Assembly (NCBI GenBank): GCA_963839515.1
Contig: CAWIVN010000001.1
Span: 378,370 to 442,369, forward strand
Length of the DNA: 64,000 nt
Direction of reading: 5' to 3'
Origin: Fredericiella sp963839515
GTDB lineage: Bacteria; Chloroflexota; Anaerolineae; Caldilineales; Caldilineaceae
Shown here piece after piece: positions 52,263-59,387 of this stretch. Each line of letters opens with the position of its first letter. Positions within the stretch are counted from its first letter, which is position 1. Under the pieces are notes generated by a model, which saw nothing but the letters and a program-made list of their open reading frames with translations, did no database searches and was not told the DNA's origin. The translations under genes and the position numbers were made by a program.

Positions 52263-52895
52263 CTAGACGTTTACCGTCGCCGGCTGGTATGGAATGTGGT
52301 CTTTTGGTGAAAACTGCAGTTCCAACTGCCACCCGCCGGGTTGAGCGCCGGTCGTTACACGCCAGGCGGCTGCCGGGGGCAGAGGGTTTTGGTGGTCAAA
52401 CTGCTTGCGGTAATGCCAGAGCACGTCCGGCAAACCACCCAAGTTTTCCAGCATCACGCGCACCGGGCCGCCGTGGCTGACAAGGGCAACGGGCCCATAT
52501 TGAGCCGACTCTGACCAGGCGCGTAGGAAGACCGGATTCACACGGGCAAACACCTGGGCGTCATTCTCTTCGCGGCGGTATTCGGCCAGGGCGTCGATCA
52601 CCTCCACCTGAATACCTGCCACCTTGGCCGCAATCTGTGCCGTGTGCAGGGCACGGACCAAAGGGCTGGTGTAGACCAACTGGACACCCTGGCTCTTGAG
52701 GAACTTGCCTAACTTGGCAGCCTCCTCTTCGCCTTGTGCCACAAGTGGCGGACCGGGCGGAATATCGTAGCGTATGTTGGGCATGTTCCAGTCCGGCGTC
52801 CCGTGACGGCCCAGGAACACGACGGGCTGGCGCCATGTCAACATGCCGTTCGCCCCATTCAGACTGATCTTGTTTCCGTTGTTTTCAAACAGCAT
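52263..52895 (-). CDS. Histidine phosphatase family protein
   Basis: The 210-residue protein has the phosphohistidine motif FLGRHGTPDW, the R-AL-TA segment LVRALHTAQIAA and a late VSHGGPVRV, the pattern of phosphoglycerate-mutase-like phosphatases. The start at 52895 has AAGGA some distance upstream; MLTWRQPVVF at 52847 is an alternative start. It precedes pyrFE by 47 bp, so a phosphatase of a nucleotide-path intermediate is possible. Substrate unknown. Confidence 0.82.
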   Translation of the reverse strand: MLFENNGNKISLNGANGMLTWRQPVVFLGRHGTPDWNMPNIRYDIPPGPPLVAQGEEEAAKLGKFLKSQGVQLVYTSPLVRALHTAQIAAKVAGIQVEVIDALAEYRREENDAQVFARVNPVFLRAWSESAQYGPVALVSHGGPVRVMLENLGGLPDVLWHYRKQFDHQNPLPPAAAWRVTTGAQPGGWQLELQFSPKDHIPYQPATVNV

Positions 52896-52944
52896 GCGGT
52901 ATTGGTTCCTTTTTTGGGCACAAAAAGATTCGTGTGCTCTCACC

Positions 52945-53065
<121 letters not shown>

Positions 53066-53083
53066 ATGAGAACAAACGAATCT

Positions 53084-53172
53084 TGGCGGAGAGGGAGGGA
53101 TTTGAACCCTCGACGGCTATGAACCGTACGAGCTTTCCAGGCCCGCGCACTAGGCCACTATGCGACCTCTCC
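53084..53172 (-). tRNA. tRNA-Ser (anticodon GGA)
   Basis: The minus strand folds as a class II tRNA: acceptor GGAGAGG/CCTCTCC, anticodon stem CGGGC/GCTCG around the loop CTGGAAA (anticodon GGA), a long variable arm ACGG-N7-CCGT, T arm GAGGG-TTCAAAT-CCCTC, discriminator G and an encoded CCA. Confidence 0.93.
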
Positions 53173-53179
53173 GCTCCTG

Positions 53180-53208
53180 ATTATAGGGGAGATAGTGGTT
53201 TGAAGCAA
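53180..53208 (-). promoter_or_regulatory. Promoter of tRNA-Ser and probably ffs
   Basis: On the minus strand TTGCTT (53208-53203) and TATAAT (53185-53180) have a 17-bp spacer, and the mature tRNA begins 8 nt after the -10. Confidence 0.7.
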
Positions 53209-53349
53209 ATATTAGGGACTTGAGGAGGGTATAAGATGAGAAGGTGAACGGGTGACGCCAGAAGCCGGGTTTCTGGCGAGCTGCGCTTGGCACAAGCGAC
53301 GCTCGCTTCAGAAACTCGGTTTCTCTCTTACCTTATCGCCCTTTCACAC

Positions 53350-54171
53350 TCAGTGATTGCTAAAATAGTCTGCTACCGATTCGACGAGACCTGCGATTGT
53401 GTGTTTCTGGGGCAGGATGTCCACGTGCAGGCCGTATTCCTTGGCGGCGGCGGCGGTGAGCGGGCCGATGCAGGCGACGGTCAGGTCGTCGAGCATGGCG
53501 AGGGTGCCGCCTTCGTAGTCCAGGCGTTTGACGAAATAGCGCACGGCGGTGGGAAAGGTGAAGACGACGCAGTCGATCTTGCCCTCCCAGAGCAGGACGG
53601 GGACGGGGTCGCCGCCCTTGCCGATGACGGTGCGGTAGGCGTTAATGGCGGTGACTTCGGCGCCGGTGTTGCGCAAGCATTTGGCCAGGCTCATGCGCGT
53701 GACGGCGGACTGGGGGAGGAGCACGCGTTCGCCGGGCTTGAGCTTCATGGCTTCGGCCACGTACTCGGGCGTGTAGACCTCGGGTGCAAAGGCCGAGTCG
53801 AGACCCATAAACTCCTTGGTATAGATCTCGGTCATGCAGCCGATGGTGGCTACCTTGAGACGACGCGGGATCTGGATCGGGTCGATATTGGCGGCGCGCA
53901 TGCGCTCGCCGACGACCATGGCTGTGTCGGCATCGTTGAGCACGAGCCAGTCGTATTTGCCGGCTGCGGCTTCACGCAGGGCGGCGTCGAGCTCGCCGTC
54001 ATGGTCGTAGGGCAGGATTTCGATACAAGGATAGTAGAAGACTTCGGCGCCTAGCGCCTGGAAGAGCTCGGTCTGGTCTTTGGCCTGCTCCCTATCGTGC
54101 GTGACGACGACACGGACGCCAGAGAGGACGCCGGACGCGTTTTTGGTGGGCGAAGAGGTTAGTGGATTCAT
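53350..54171 (-). CDS. hemD: Uroporphyrinogen-III synthase-like protein
   Basis: HemD closes hydroxymethylbilane to uroporphyrinogen III. The 273-residue protein has the two-lobe pattern of the family: VRVVVTHDREQAKDQTELF with GAEVFYYPCIEI, KYDWLVLNDADTAMVV (in place of the usual LVFTSxNGV), VATIGCMTE, GERVLLPQSAVTRMSLAKCL and VACIGPLTAAAAKEYGL. HemD is poorly conserved, so the call rests on the pattern of short motifs. No other heme genes are adjacent. The gene begins with a polar leader of 15 residues. Confidence 0.78.
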   Translation of the reverse strand: MNPLTSSPTKNASGVLSGVRVVVTHDREQAKDQTELFQALGAEVFYYPCIEILPYDHDGELDAALREAAAGKYDWLVLNDADTAMVVGERMRAANIDPIQIPRRLKVATIGCMTEIYTKEFMGLDSAFAPEVYTPEYVAEAMKLKPGERVLLPQSAVTRMSLAKCLRNTGAEVTAINAYRTVIGKGGDPVPVLLWEGKIDCVVFTFPTAVRYFVKRLDYEGGTLAMLDDLTVACIGPLTAAAAKEYGLHVDILPQKHTIAGLVESVADYFSNH

Positions 54172-54567
54172 GGCAGTTTATTTTCCTGGTTCACGGAGAA
54201 CGGAACGGGAACGCCGCCCGGACAACAGATGGGCTGGCTAATCCGGCCCACGAACGGCTGTACACACGTTGCATACGGCACCGGGATTGTAATCAGGCCG
54301 TGTTCCAGTACTGTTGCTGCGTTTGCTGGATAGGTTCACTGTTGGCCTTGGTCGGTGCTCCCGGATGACAATAGTTTAGCGCATTCTTACCGATCGCGCA
54401 CTGGTCAGTTGCCCTAATTCGGAGGTGACGATAATACCTTGGCGGCTGCGATTGGGGCGCGACTGCCTGTGAGGGGCGAATCAGTAGTGCTTCTAATGGG
54501 CGTGATGGTTCAAGACTTTGACGAGGGCGCTACCTTGCTGGCCGGCCACACTGGGGTGGTGTGGGCG
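54172..54567. other. Intergenic region without recognised features
   Basis: About 400 bp between hemD and the frameshifted methyltransferase. No convincing gene, RNA or repeat was seen on either strand. It should hold the hemD promoter. Confidence 0.4.
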
Positions 54568-55175
54568 TTACGGTTTGCGCAGCAGGTACCAGCGGCAGGG
54601 GTAGCGGTCGGGAATGGCGCGGACGATTTCGACAACCTCGAGGGCAGGGGTGAAGCGCTCGACGACTTCGTTTTCGAGCATGCCCATCTGGCGGTCTTGC
54701 GCTTCTTCTTCGGCACGAGGGACGTAGTCGAAGGCGTAGAGATGATAGTAGCCGCCGGGGCGGAGGTTGGCGACGATGCCGGCCGCATAACGGGGGCGCA
54801 GGCCGGGCGGGAGGCCGTGTGAGCAGCCGAGGTCAAGGATGTAGGACGCGTTTGCATTGGCGAGCGGGAGCGCCGTGACGTCGGCCTGGACGAACGTCGC
54901 GAGCAGCAGGAGGCGGGGGCGCGTTGGGCGATGCGGGCGCGGCCCGTGGCAACGGCCTGGTAGGCGATGTCAAAGCCGACGGTGGTGAGGCCGAGGTGCG
55001 CCAGGTAGCGGACATTGGTGCCGGGGCCGCAGCCGATGTCGAGCGCCAGGCCCATGGGAGCAATGTGGCCGGAGGACCAGAAGGCTTGGACTTCGGGTGG
55101 GGTGATTTGGGTGTCCCAAGGCGTGTTGCCGGAGGCGTAGTGCGTTTCCCAGCGGGTGCGTGTGGTTTCGGTCAT
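54568..55175 (-). pseudogene. SAM-dependent methyltransferase interrupted by one frameshift
   Basis: The 5' part (from ATG 55175) reads RWETHYASGNTPWDTQITPPE, then MGLALDIGCGPGTNVRYLAHLG (SAM motif I) and TTVGFDIA. At a run of five G at 54915-54919 the frame is lost. In the next frame the family sequence continues: LLLLATFVQADVTALPLANA, ILDLGCSHGLP, NLRPGGYYHLYAFDY and CRWYLLRKP to a stop at 54568. A single-base deletion in the homopolymer explains the break, so it may be a sequencing error or a recent mutation. Read as one protein it would have about 200 residues. It follows the GNAT gene by 13 bp. Confidence 0.75.
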
Positions 55176-55188
55176 AGGTGCGCAGGCG

Positions 55189-55695
55189 CTAAGTGGGCAC
55201 GTCTTCGGTTGGGAAGGGGGGCCGGCTGCCGCCGATGGGGTAGACCATGAGGGGCAGCGAGCGGGGGAGGCCTTCCAATTCGTACGTGACTTCGCCCACC
55301 GTTTCGGCGCCCATTTTCTGATAGAAGCCCTCAGCATTGGGGTCGGATTCGATTTCGATGCGCTGTGCGCCGCGTTCGGTGGCGAGTTGGACGGCGTGCT
55401 CGAAGAGTTGGCGACCCACGCCGCCGTGCAGCGACCGGGGCTGAACCCACAGGTGTTCGAGCACCATGCGCTCGCCGCTGCCCGACAGGGCATAGAAGCC
55501 GAGGATGGCCTCGCCGTCGTCATCGACGGCGGCGTAGACTTCGTTTTGCAGGATAAACTGCTTGGTGATCGTCAACTGGTTGTGCCAAAGCTCGATCCAC
55601 TGGGACGGGTAGCCCCAGAAGCTTTTGGCGGCATATGCGATTTGGGTGAGGCGCTCGGCCTGTTCGGGGCGAGCGCGGACGACTCTAATCTCCAT
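55189..55695 (-). CDS. GNAT family N-acetyltransferase
   Basis: The 168-residue protein has the acetyl-CoA core of GNAT enzymes: MVLEHLWVQPRSLHGGVGRQLFEHAVQLA (in part, with the Q/RxxGxG/A-like loop HGGVGRQL) and a late EGFYQKMGAETVGE. It starts MEIRVVRARPEQAERL. Its ATG lies inside a short inorganic-pyrophosphatase remnant. Substrate unknown. Confidence 0.85.
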   Translation of the reverse strand: MEIRVVRARPEQAERLTQIAYAAKSFWGYPSQWIELWHNQLTITKQFILQNEVYAAVDDDGEAILGFYALSGSGERMVLEHLWVQPRSLHGGVGRQLFEHAVQLATERGAQRIEIESDPNAEGFYQKMGAETVGEVTYELEGLPRSLPLMVYPIGGSRPPFPTEDVPT

Positions 55696-55723
55696 AGTCA
55701 GCGAAGTGATCCTGCACGGTGGC
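55685..55723 (-). pseudogene. C-terminal remnant of an inorganic pyrophosphatase
   Basis: Twelve codons plus stop read ATVQDHFADYGD, closely matching the end of the intact pyrophosphatase next door (AAMQDYFVEYGD). Only this tail remains. The GNAT start codon is embedded in it. It suggests a former tandem copy of ppa that was deleted. Confidence 0.5.
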
Positions 55724-55770
55724 TAGTTTGGACTCCGAACTCAACGAAACAATCCCGGAAGACGGTTTTG

Positions 55771-56385
55771 CTAGTCGCCATATTCGACGAAGTAGTCCTG
55801 CATGGCAGCTTCCACAACGCGCAGGGCATGTTCGCGGTCGTAGGTGCGGTCGACGGTCAGGCCGGGCTCCTGGCCGGGAATCATTTTGTAGGTGGCGAAG
55901 TAGTGGCGCAGGCGTTCGATCAAGATCTCGGGCAGGTCGCTGATGTCGCGGGCATTGCCCCAGACGTTGTCGTTTTGGAGCACGGCGATGATCTTGTCGT
56001 CGGCCTCGCCGTGGTCGTTGACATAAAGACCGCCGACTACGCGGGCGTTGAGGATCACTTCCGAGCGGTTGACGGGACGTTCGCTCAAGACGCAAATGTC
56101 GAGGGGGTCGCCGTCGCCCTGTTCGGCGCCGCCCAGTTCGGCCACAAGTTTATCGCAGTAGGTGCGCGGGATAAAGCCGTAGAGGGCTGGCGGCTGCGAC
56201 GAGGTGCGCTGCGGCCGGTCGACGCGCAGGTAGCCGGTGGTCTTGTCGATCTCGTACTTGATCAAGTCGAAAGGCGTGATTTCGATATAGGCATGAACCA
56301 CCTCGGGCGGGTTGGGGCCGATCTCCAGGCCGTGCCAAGGGTGGGGGCGCCAGCGATAGAAAGGTGGTGGGAATCGTTTCGACAT
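55771..56385 (-). CDS. ppa: Inorganic pyrophosphatase (family I)
   Basis: Ppa hydrolyses pyrophosphate. The 204-residue protein has YIEITPFDLIKYEIDK, the PPi site YGFIPRTYC and the metal motif GDGDPLDICVLSE (DxDPxD) plus KIIAVLQND. It starts at 56385 with AAGGA 6 nt upstream and begins MSKRFPPPFYRWRPHPWHGL. The length is somewhat above the typical 175 residues due to an N-terminal extension. Confidence 0.93.
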   Translation of the reverse strand: MSKRFPPPFYRWRPHPWHGLEIGPNPPEVVHAYIEITPFDLIKYEIDKTTGYLRVDRPQRTSSQPPALYGFIPRTYCDKLVAELGGAEQGDGDPLDICVLSERPVNRSEVILNARVVGGLYVNDHGEADDKIIAVLQNDNVWGNARDISDLPEILIERLRHYFATYKMIPGQEPGLTVDRTYDREHALRVVEAAMQDYFVEYGD

Positions 56386-56543
56386 ATTCTTCCTTGTTGC
56401 TTTCTTCGTGCGTGCTCTTTTGGCTGCACGACCTGTGCAAGCCTGGAAATTATGCAACATTCCGCGGATCAGGACAAACCAAAGGGGTGACAGGTCCCAA
56501 GAGGTTGCGAACGAGGTAGAAGGCGACTGTGCGCGAGGCAACT

Positions 56544-56611
56544 GTGCGAGGCTCGCCCCACGGAGTTGCGGGTTGGCAAGGTGGCGTGGGGCGAGCCAGG
56601 CACGCGGGGGC
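56544..56611. repeat. Dispersed hairpin repeat, copy 1
   Basis: A unit of about 68 bp contains GGCTCGCCCCAC (56550-56561) and GTGGGGCGAGCC (56586-56597), perfect 12-bp inverted arms around GGAGTTGCGGGTTGGCAAGG. A second copy, about 85 percent identical by eye, lies at 62129-62190. It looks like a REP-type palindromic element. Confidence 0.7.
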
Positions 56612-56624
56612 GAACGGCATGCCA

Positions 56625-56763
56625 GGAGGACGGTCTTCCTGGAGGTGGGTCCTCCTGGAGGTGGGTCCTCCTGGAGGTGGGTCCTCCTGGAGGTGGGTCT
56701 TCCTGGAAGGGACTCTTCCTGGAAGGGGGTCTTCCTGGAGGAGGGGCTTCCTGGAGGTGCCTG
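56625..56763. repeat. 16-bp tandem repeat, about eight copies
   Basis: The unit GGAGGTGGGTCCTCCT is repeated head to tail from 56625 to 56752 (eight full units, the central three identical, the outer ones diverged), followed by a partial unit. Each junction makes the palindrome CCTCCTGGAGG. The period is not a multiple of three and no gene covers it. Confidence 0.85.
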
Positions 56764-56828
56764 CCAAAAGGTGGGGGGGAGCTGTGCGGCGCGTGATGAT
56801 TTGCTTACAATGCTGACAAAATAGGCTA

Positions 56829-56857
56829 TTGACATTCACTGTGGCTGACCTTACCTT
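56829..56857 (+). promoter_or_regulatory. Candidate promoter of the copper-oxidase gene
   Basis: A perfect TTGACA (56829-56834) is followed after 17 bp by TACCTT. It lies about 170 bp before the ATG at 57030. The -10 is weak. Confidence 0.4.
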
Positions 56858-57029
56858 AGAGCCCTCTACGCGTGTCGTCAACGCATTGCGTTTGTCGACA
56901 CTTTGCGCTTGTCATGGTGCTGTGATTCGTGCGTTTTCGTTTGTCCACTGACCTACCTGTGCGTTGCGCCAGCGCAGTGCTGCCCGGGGCACGAATCATT
57001 GTCAATTTCATTGCTTTCATGGGAGCCAA

Positions 57030-59387
57030 ATGCACCGCCATCGGCATTTGTTGTGGGCCTTACTAACTAGTTGCATCGTCTTGCAGCTGTTTACCTATAT
57101 GCCTGTGCAAGCACATGGCGATCAGCCGGCAGCCACGCCGGTGCCGGGCACAGGGGCAGATGAGCGAGGGGGTGTGCAGGCCGACCTTGGGGTCCCGGGC
57201 CTGGTCGAGGCGCAAGCAGGCAGCTCGCCTGCCGGCCATGTCGAAGACGACTATTACCTGGCGGAGCAGGCGCGGCTGCGCAATGAGCCGGCATTTGTGG
57301 CGCCAAAGCTGCTGTATTCCGCCGCGGCTGCGGCGGACTTAAGCAAGACCGGGCAGTGGGGGCCGGTGGTGACGTGGCCGTTTGCATTTGCGGCGGCCGC
57401 CAACCTGCCGGACGGGCGCATCATCGCCTGGGGCGGCGACAACCCGCGCTTCTTTAGCGGCGGCACCTCTACCTATGCCTCGGTGTGGGACCCGGCTACC
57501 GGGCAGTTTCTCGCACGCGACAGCGGCATTCACTCGATGTTTTGCGGCATCCCGGTGATGCTGGAGGACGGCCGCGTCTTTGTCAACGGCGGCGACGGCA
57601 CACCCGAGCGCAACAGCACCTTTGACTATCGCACCAATACCTGGACGCGCGTGCAGGACATGCAGACGGGGCGCTGGTATCCGGGAACAGTGGCCTTGCC
57701 CAACGGGCAGGTCTTTACAGCGTTGGGCCGGCCGGGCGGCCGCTACCCAGAGGTATGGACGGCCGGCACGGGGTGGACCTATCTAACGGGAGCCGACCTG
57801 CAGGGCCCCATTTTGGACCTGCCGGGGTATCAGAACAACTGGCTGCCGTACTTTTTTCTCAGCGGCGACGGGCGCATCTTTCACAGCGGGCCGACGCAGC
57901 AGATGAACTGGATCACGCCCACCGGCAACGGCAGCATAGCCGCGGCCAACTTGAGCAACGGCTGGTATCCCAAGTACGCGACCGGCGTGATGTACGACGA
58001 GGGCAAGATCCTGGTGGCGGGCGGCCAGGCGAACCCCACCGAAATGGCTGCCACCAACAAGGCCATGAGCATCGACCTTACCGGGCCGGCGCCGGTCAAG
58101 ACCGTGCTGGCGCCGATGGCATATGCGCGCAAGTATAACAACGGCGTGGTGCTGCCGACGGGCGAGGTGCTGGTCATCGGCGGCAACACGTCGGGCGAGG
58201 AGTTCAGCGACGAAGGCACGATCCTGACGCCCGAGATCTGGAACCCCAACACGCAGACGTGGCGGACGGTGGCCCCTCATTCCGAGCCGCGCAATTACCA
58301 CTCGGTGGCGCTGTTGATGACGGACGGCCGCGTTTTTTCGGGCGGCGGCGGGCTGTGCAACTGCTCGGCCGACCACCTCGATCACCAGGTCTACTCTCCG
58401 CCCTACCTGTTTAACGCCGACGGCAGCCTCGCGATACGGCCGGTCATCAGCAGCGCACCGGCCGTCGTGAGCTACGGCCGCACCATCAATGTGGCGGCGA
58501 CGGCGGGCATGCAGAAGTTCAGCTTGATCAAGATGTCGGGTGTCACGCATAACCTCAACTCGGACCTGCGCTACCTGAGCGTTCCTTTTAGTGAAGTGAG
58601 CAGCGGGCAATACCAGCTGCGGCTGCACGCCAACCGCAACGTGATGACGCCCGGCTACTGGATGTTGTTTGCCGTCAACGGCCAAGGCGTGCCGTCGGTG
58701 GCCAAGGTCATTGCCGTCAGCAGCGTCGATGCGCCGGTCGTGACTAACCCCCGTGGGCAGAGCAGCCCGGTGGGAAACGCAGAGAGCCTGGCCATCGCCG
58801 CCAGCGACCCCACGGGCGACCCGCTGACCTACAGCGCCAGCGGCCTGCCCCCAGGGTTGAGCATCGACCGCAACAGCGGCGTTATCGACGGGGTGGTGAA
58901 CACGGTTGGTCTTTATACGGTGACCGCCGACGTGTTTGACGGGGCCAATACGACAAGCGTGCAGTTTGCGTGGTCGGTCAGCGCGGCGAGCCCGGTTCGG
59001 TACGTCAAGCTGGAGGCGCGGTCGGAGGTGAACGGCAATCCGTGGAGTTCGGCAGCCGAGCTGAACCTGGTGGACGAGCACGGTGTGGCACTGCGGCGCG
59101 GAGCGTGGCATATTCGGGCCGACAGCGAGGAGACCCAGGGCGGAAGCTATGGCGCATCCAACACGTTGGACGGCAATCCGGACACGTTCTGGCAGACACA
59201 GCGACAAGGCGTTGTCCTGGGGCATCCACACTCTCTGGCGGTGGATATGGGCGTGGCCACCAGCGTGGGCGGGATTCCGTTACCTGCCACGCCAGAACGC
59301 GGCGGACGGGCGCATCAAGGAGTATCGTTTCTATGTCAGCGCCGACGGCGCCAACTGGGGCAGCCCAGTGGCAAAGGGATCATTTGA
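57030..59387 (+). CDS. Copper-radical oxidase (galactose/glyoxal-oxidase-like), 5' part of a frameshifted giant protein
   Basis: The product starts MHRHRHLLWALLTSC (signal peptide to about residue 30). A kelch-type propeller follows with all copper-radical oxidase residues: C172 in SMFCGIP, Y217 in GRWYPG (Cys-Tyr cofactor pair), Y423-H424 in RNYHSVALL and H507 in GVTHNLNSD. A DUF1929 domain (PGYWMLFAVNGQGVPSVA), an Ig-like putative-Ig module (GDPLTYSASGLPPGLSID) and the start of an F5/8 type C domain complete it. The frame ends at 59387, but the F5/8C domain continues in another frame after a G run at 59271-59273. Such enzymes oxidise alcohols or aldehydes with O2 to make H2O2. GGGAG precedes the ATG closely. 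Confidence 0.85.
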   Translation: MHRHRHLLWALLTSCIVLQLFTYMPVQAHGDQPAATPVPGTGADERGGVQADLGVPGLVEAQAGSSPAGHVEDDYYLAEQARLRNEPAFVAPKLLYSAAAAADLSKTGQWGPVVTWPFAFAAAANLPDGRIIAWGGDNPRFFSGGTSTYASVWDPATGQFLARDSGIHSMFCGIPVMLEDGRVFVNGGDGTPERNSTFDYRTNTWTRVQDMQTGRWYPGTVALPNGQVFTALGRPGGRYPEVWTAGTGWTYLTGADLQGPILDLPGYQNNWLPYFFLSGDGRIFHSGPTQQMNWITPTGNGSIAAANLSNGWYPKYATGVMYDEGKILVAGGQANPTEMAATNKAMSIDLTGPAPVKTVLAPMAYARKYNNGVVLPTGEVLVIGGNTSGEEFSDEGTILTPEIWNPNTQTWRTVAPHSEPRNYHSVALLMTDGRVFSGGGGLCNCSADHLDHQVYSPPYLFNADGSLAIRPVISSAPAVVSYGRTINVAATAGMQKFSLIKMSGVTHNLNSDLRYLSVPFSEVSSGQYQLRLHANRNVMTPGYWMLFAVNGQGVPSVAKVIAVSSVDAPVVTNPRGQSSPVGNAESLAIAASDPTGDPLTYSASGLPPGLSIDRNSGVIDGVVNTVGLYTVTADVFDGANTTSVQFAWSVSAASPVRYVKLEARSEVNGNPWSSAAELNLVDEHGVALRRGAWHIRADSEETQGGSYGASNTLDGNPDTFWQTQRQGVVLGHPHSLAVDMGVATSVGGIPLPATPERGGRAHQGVSFLCQRRRRQLGQPSGKGII

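Noticed and set aside
56625..56763. Tandem repeat considered as a CRISPR array or a coding repeat
   Set aside because: No spacers, and the 16-bp period breaks any reading frame.
57783..59231. Long minus-strand open frame of about 480 codons
   Set aside because: It lies opposite the copper-oxidase gene, is rich in Arg/His/Ala and Val as expected of a GC-rich shadow frame, and has no family motifs.
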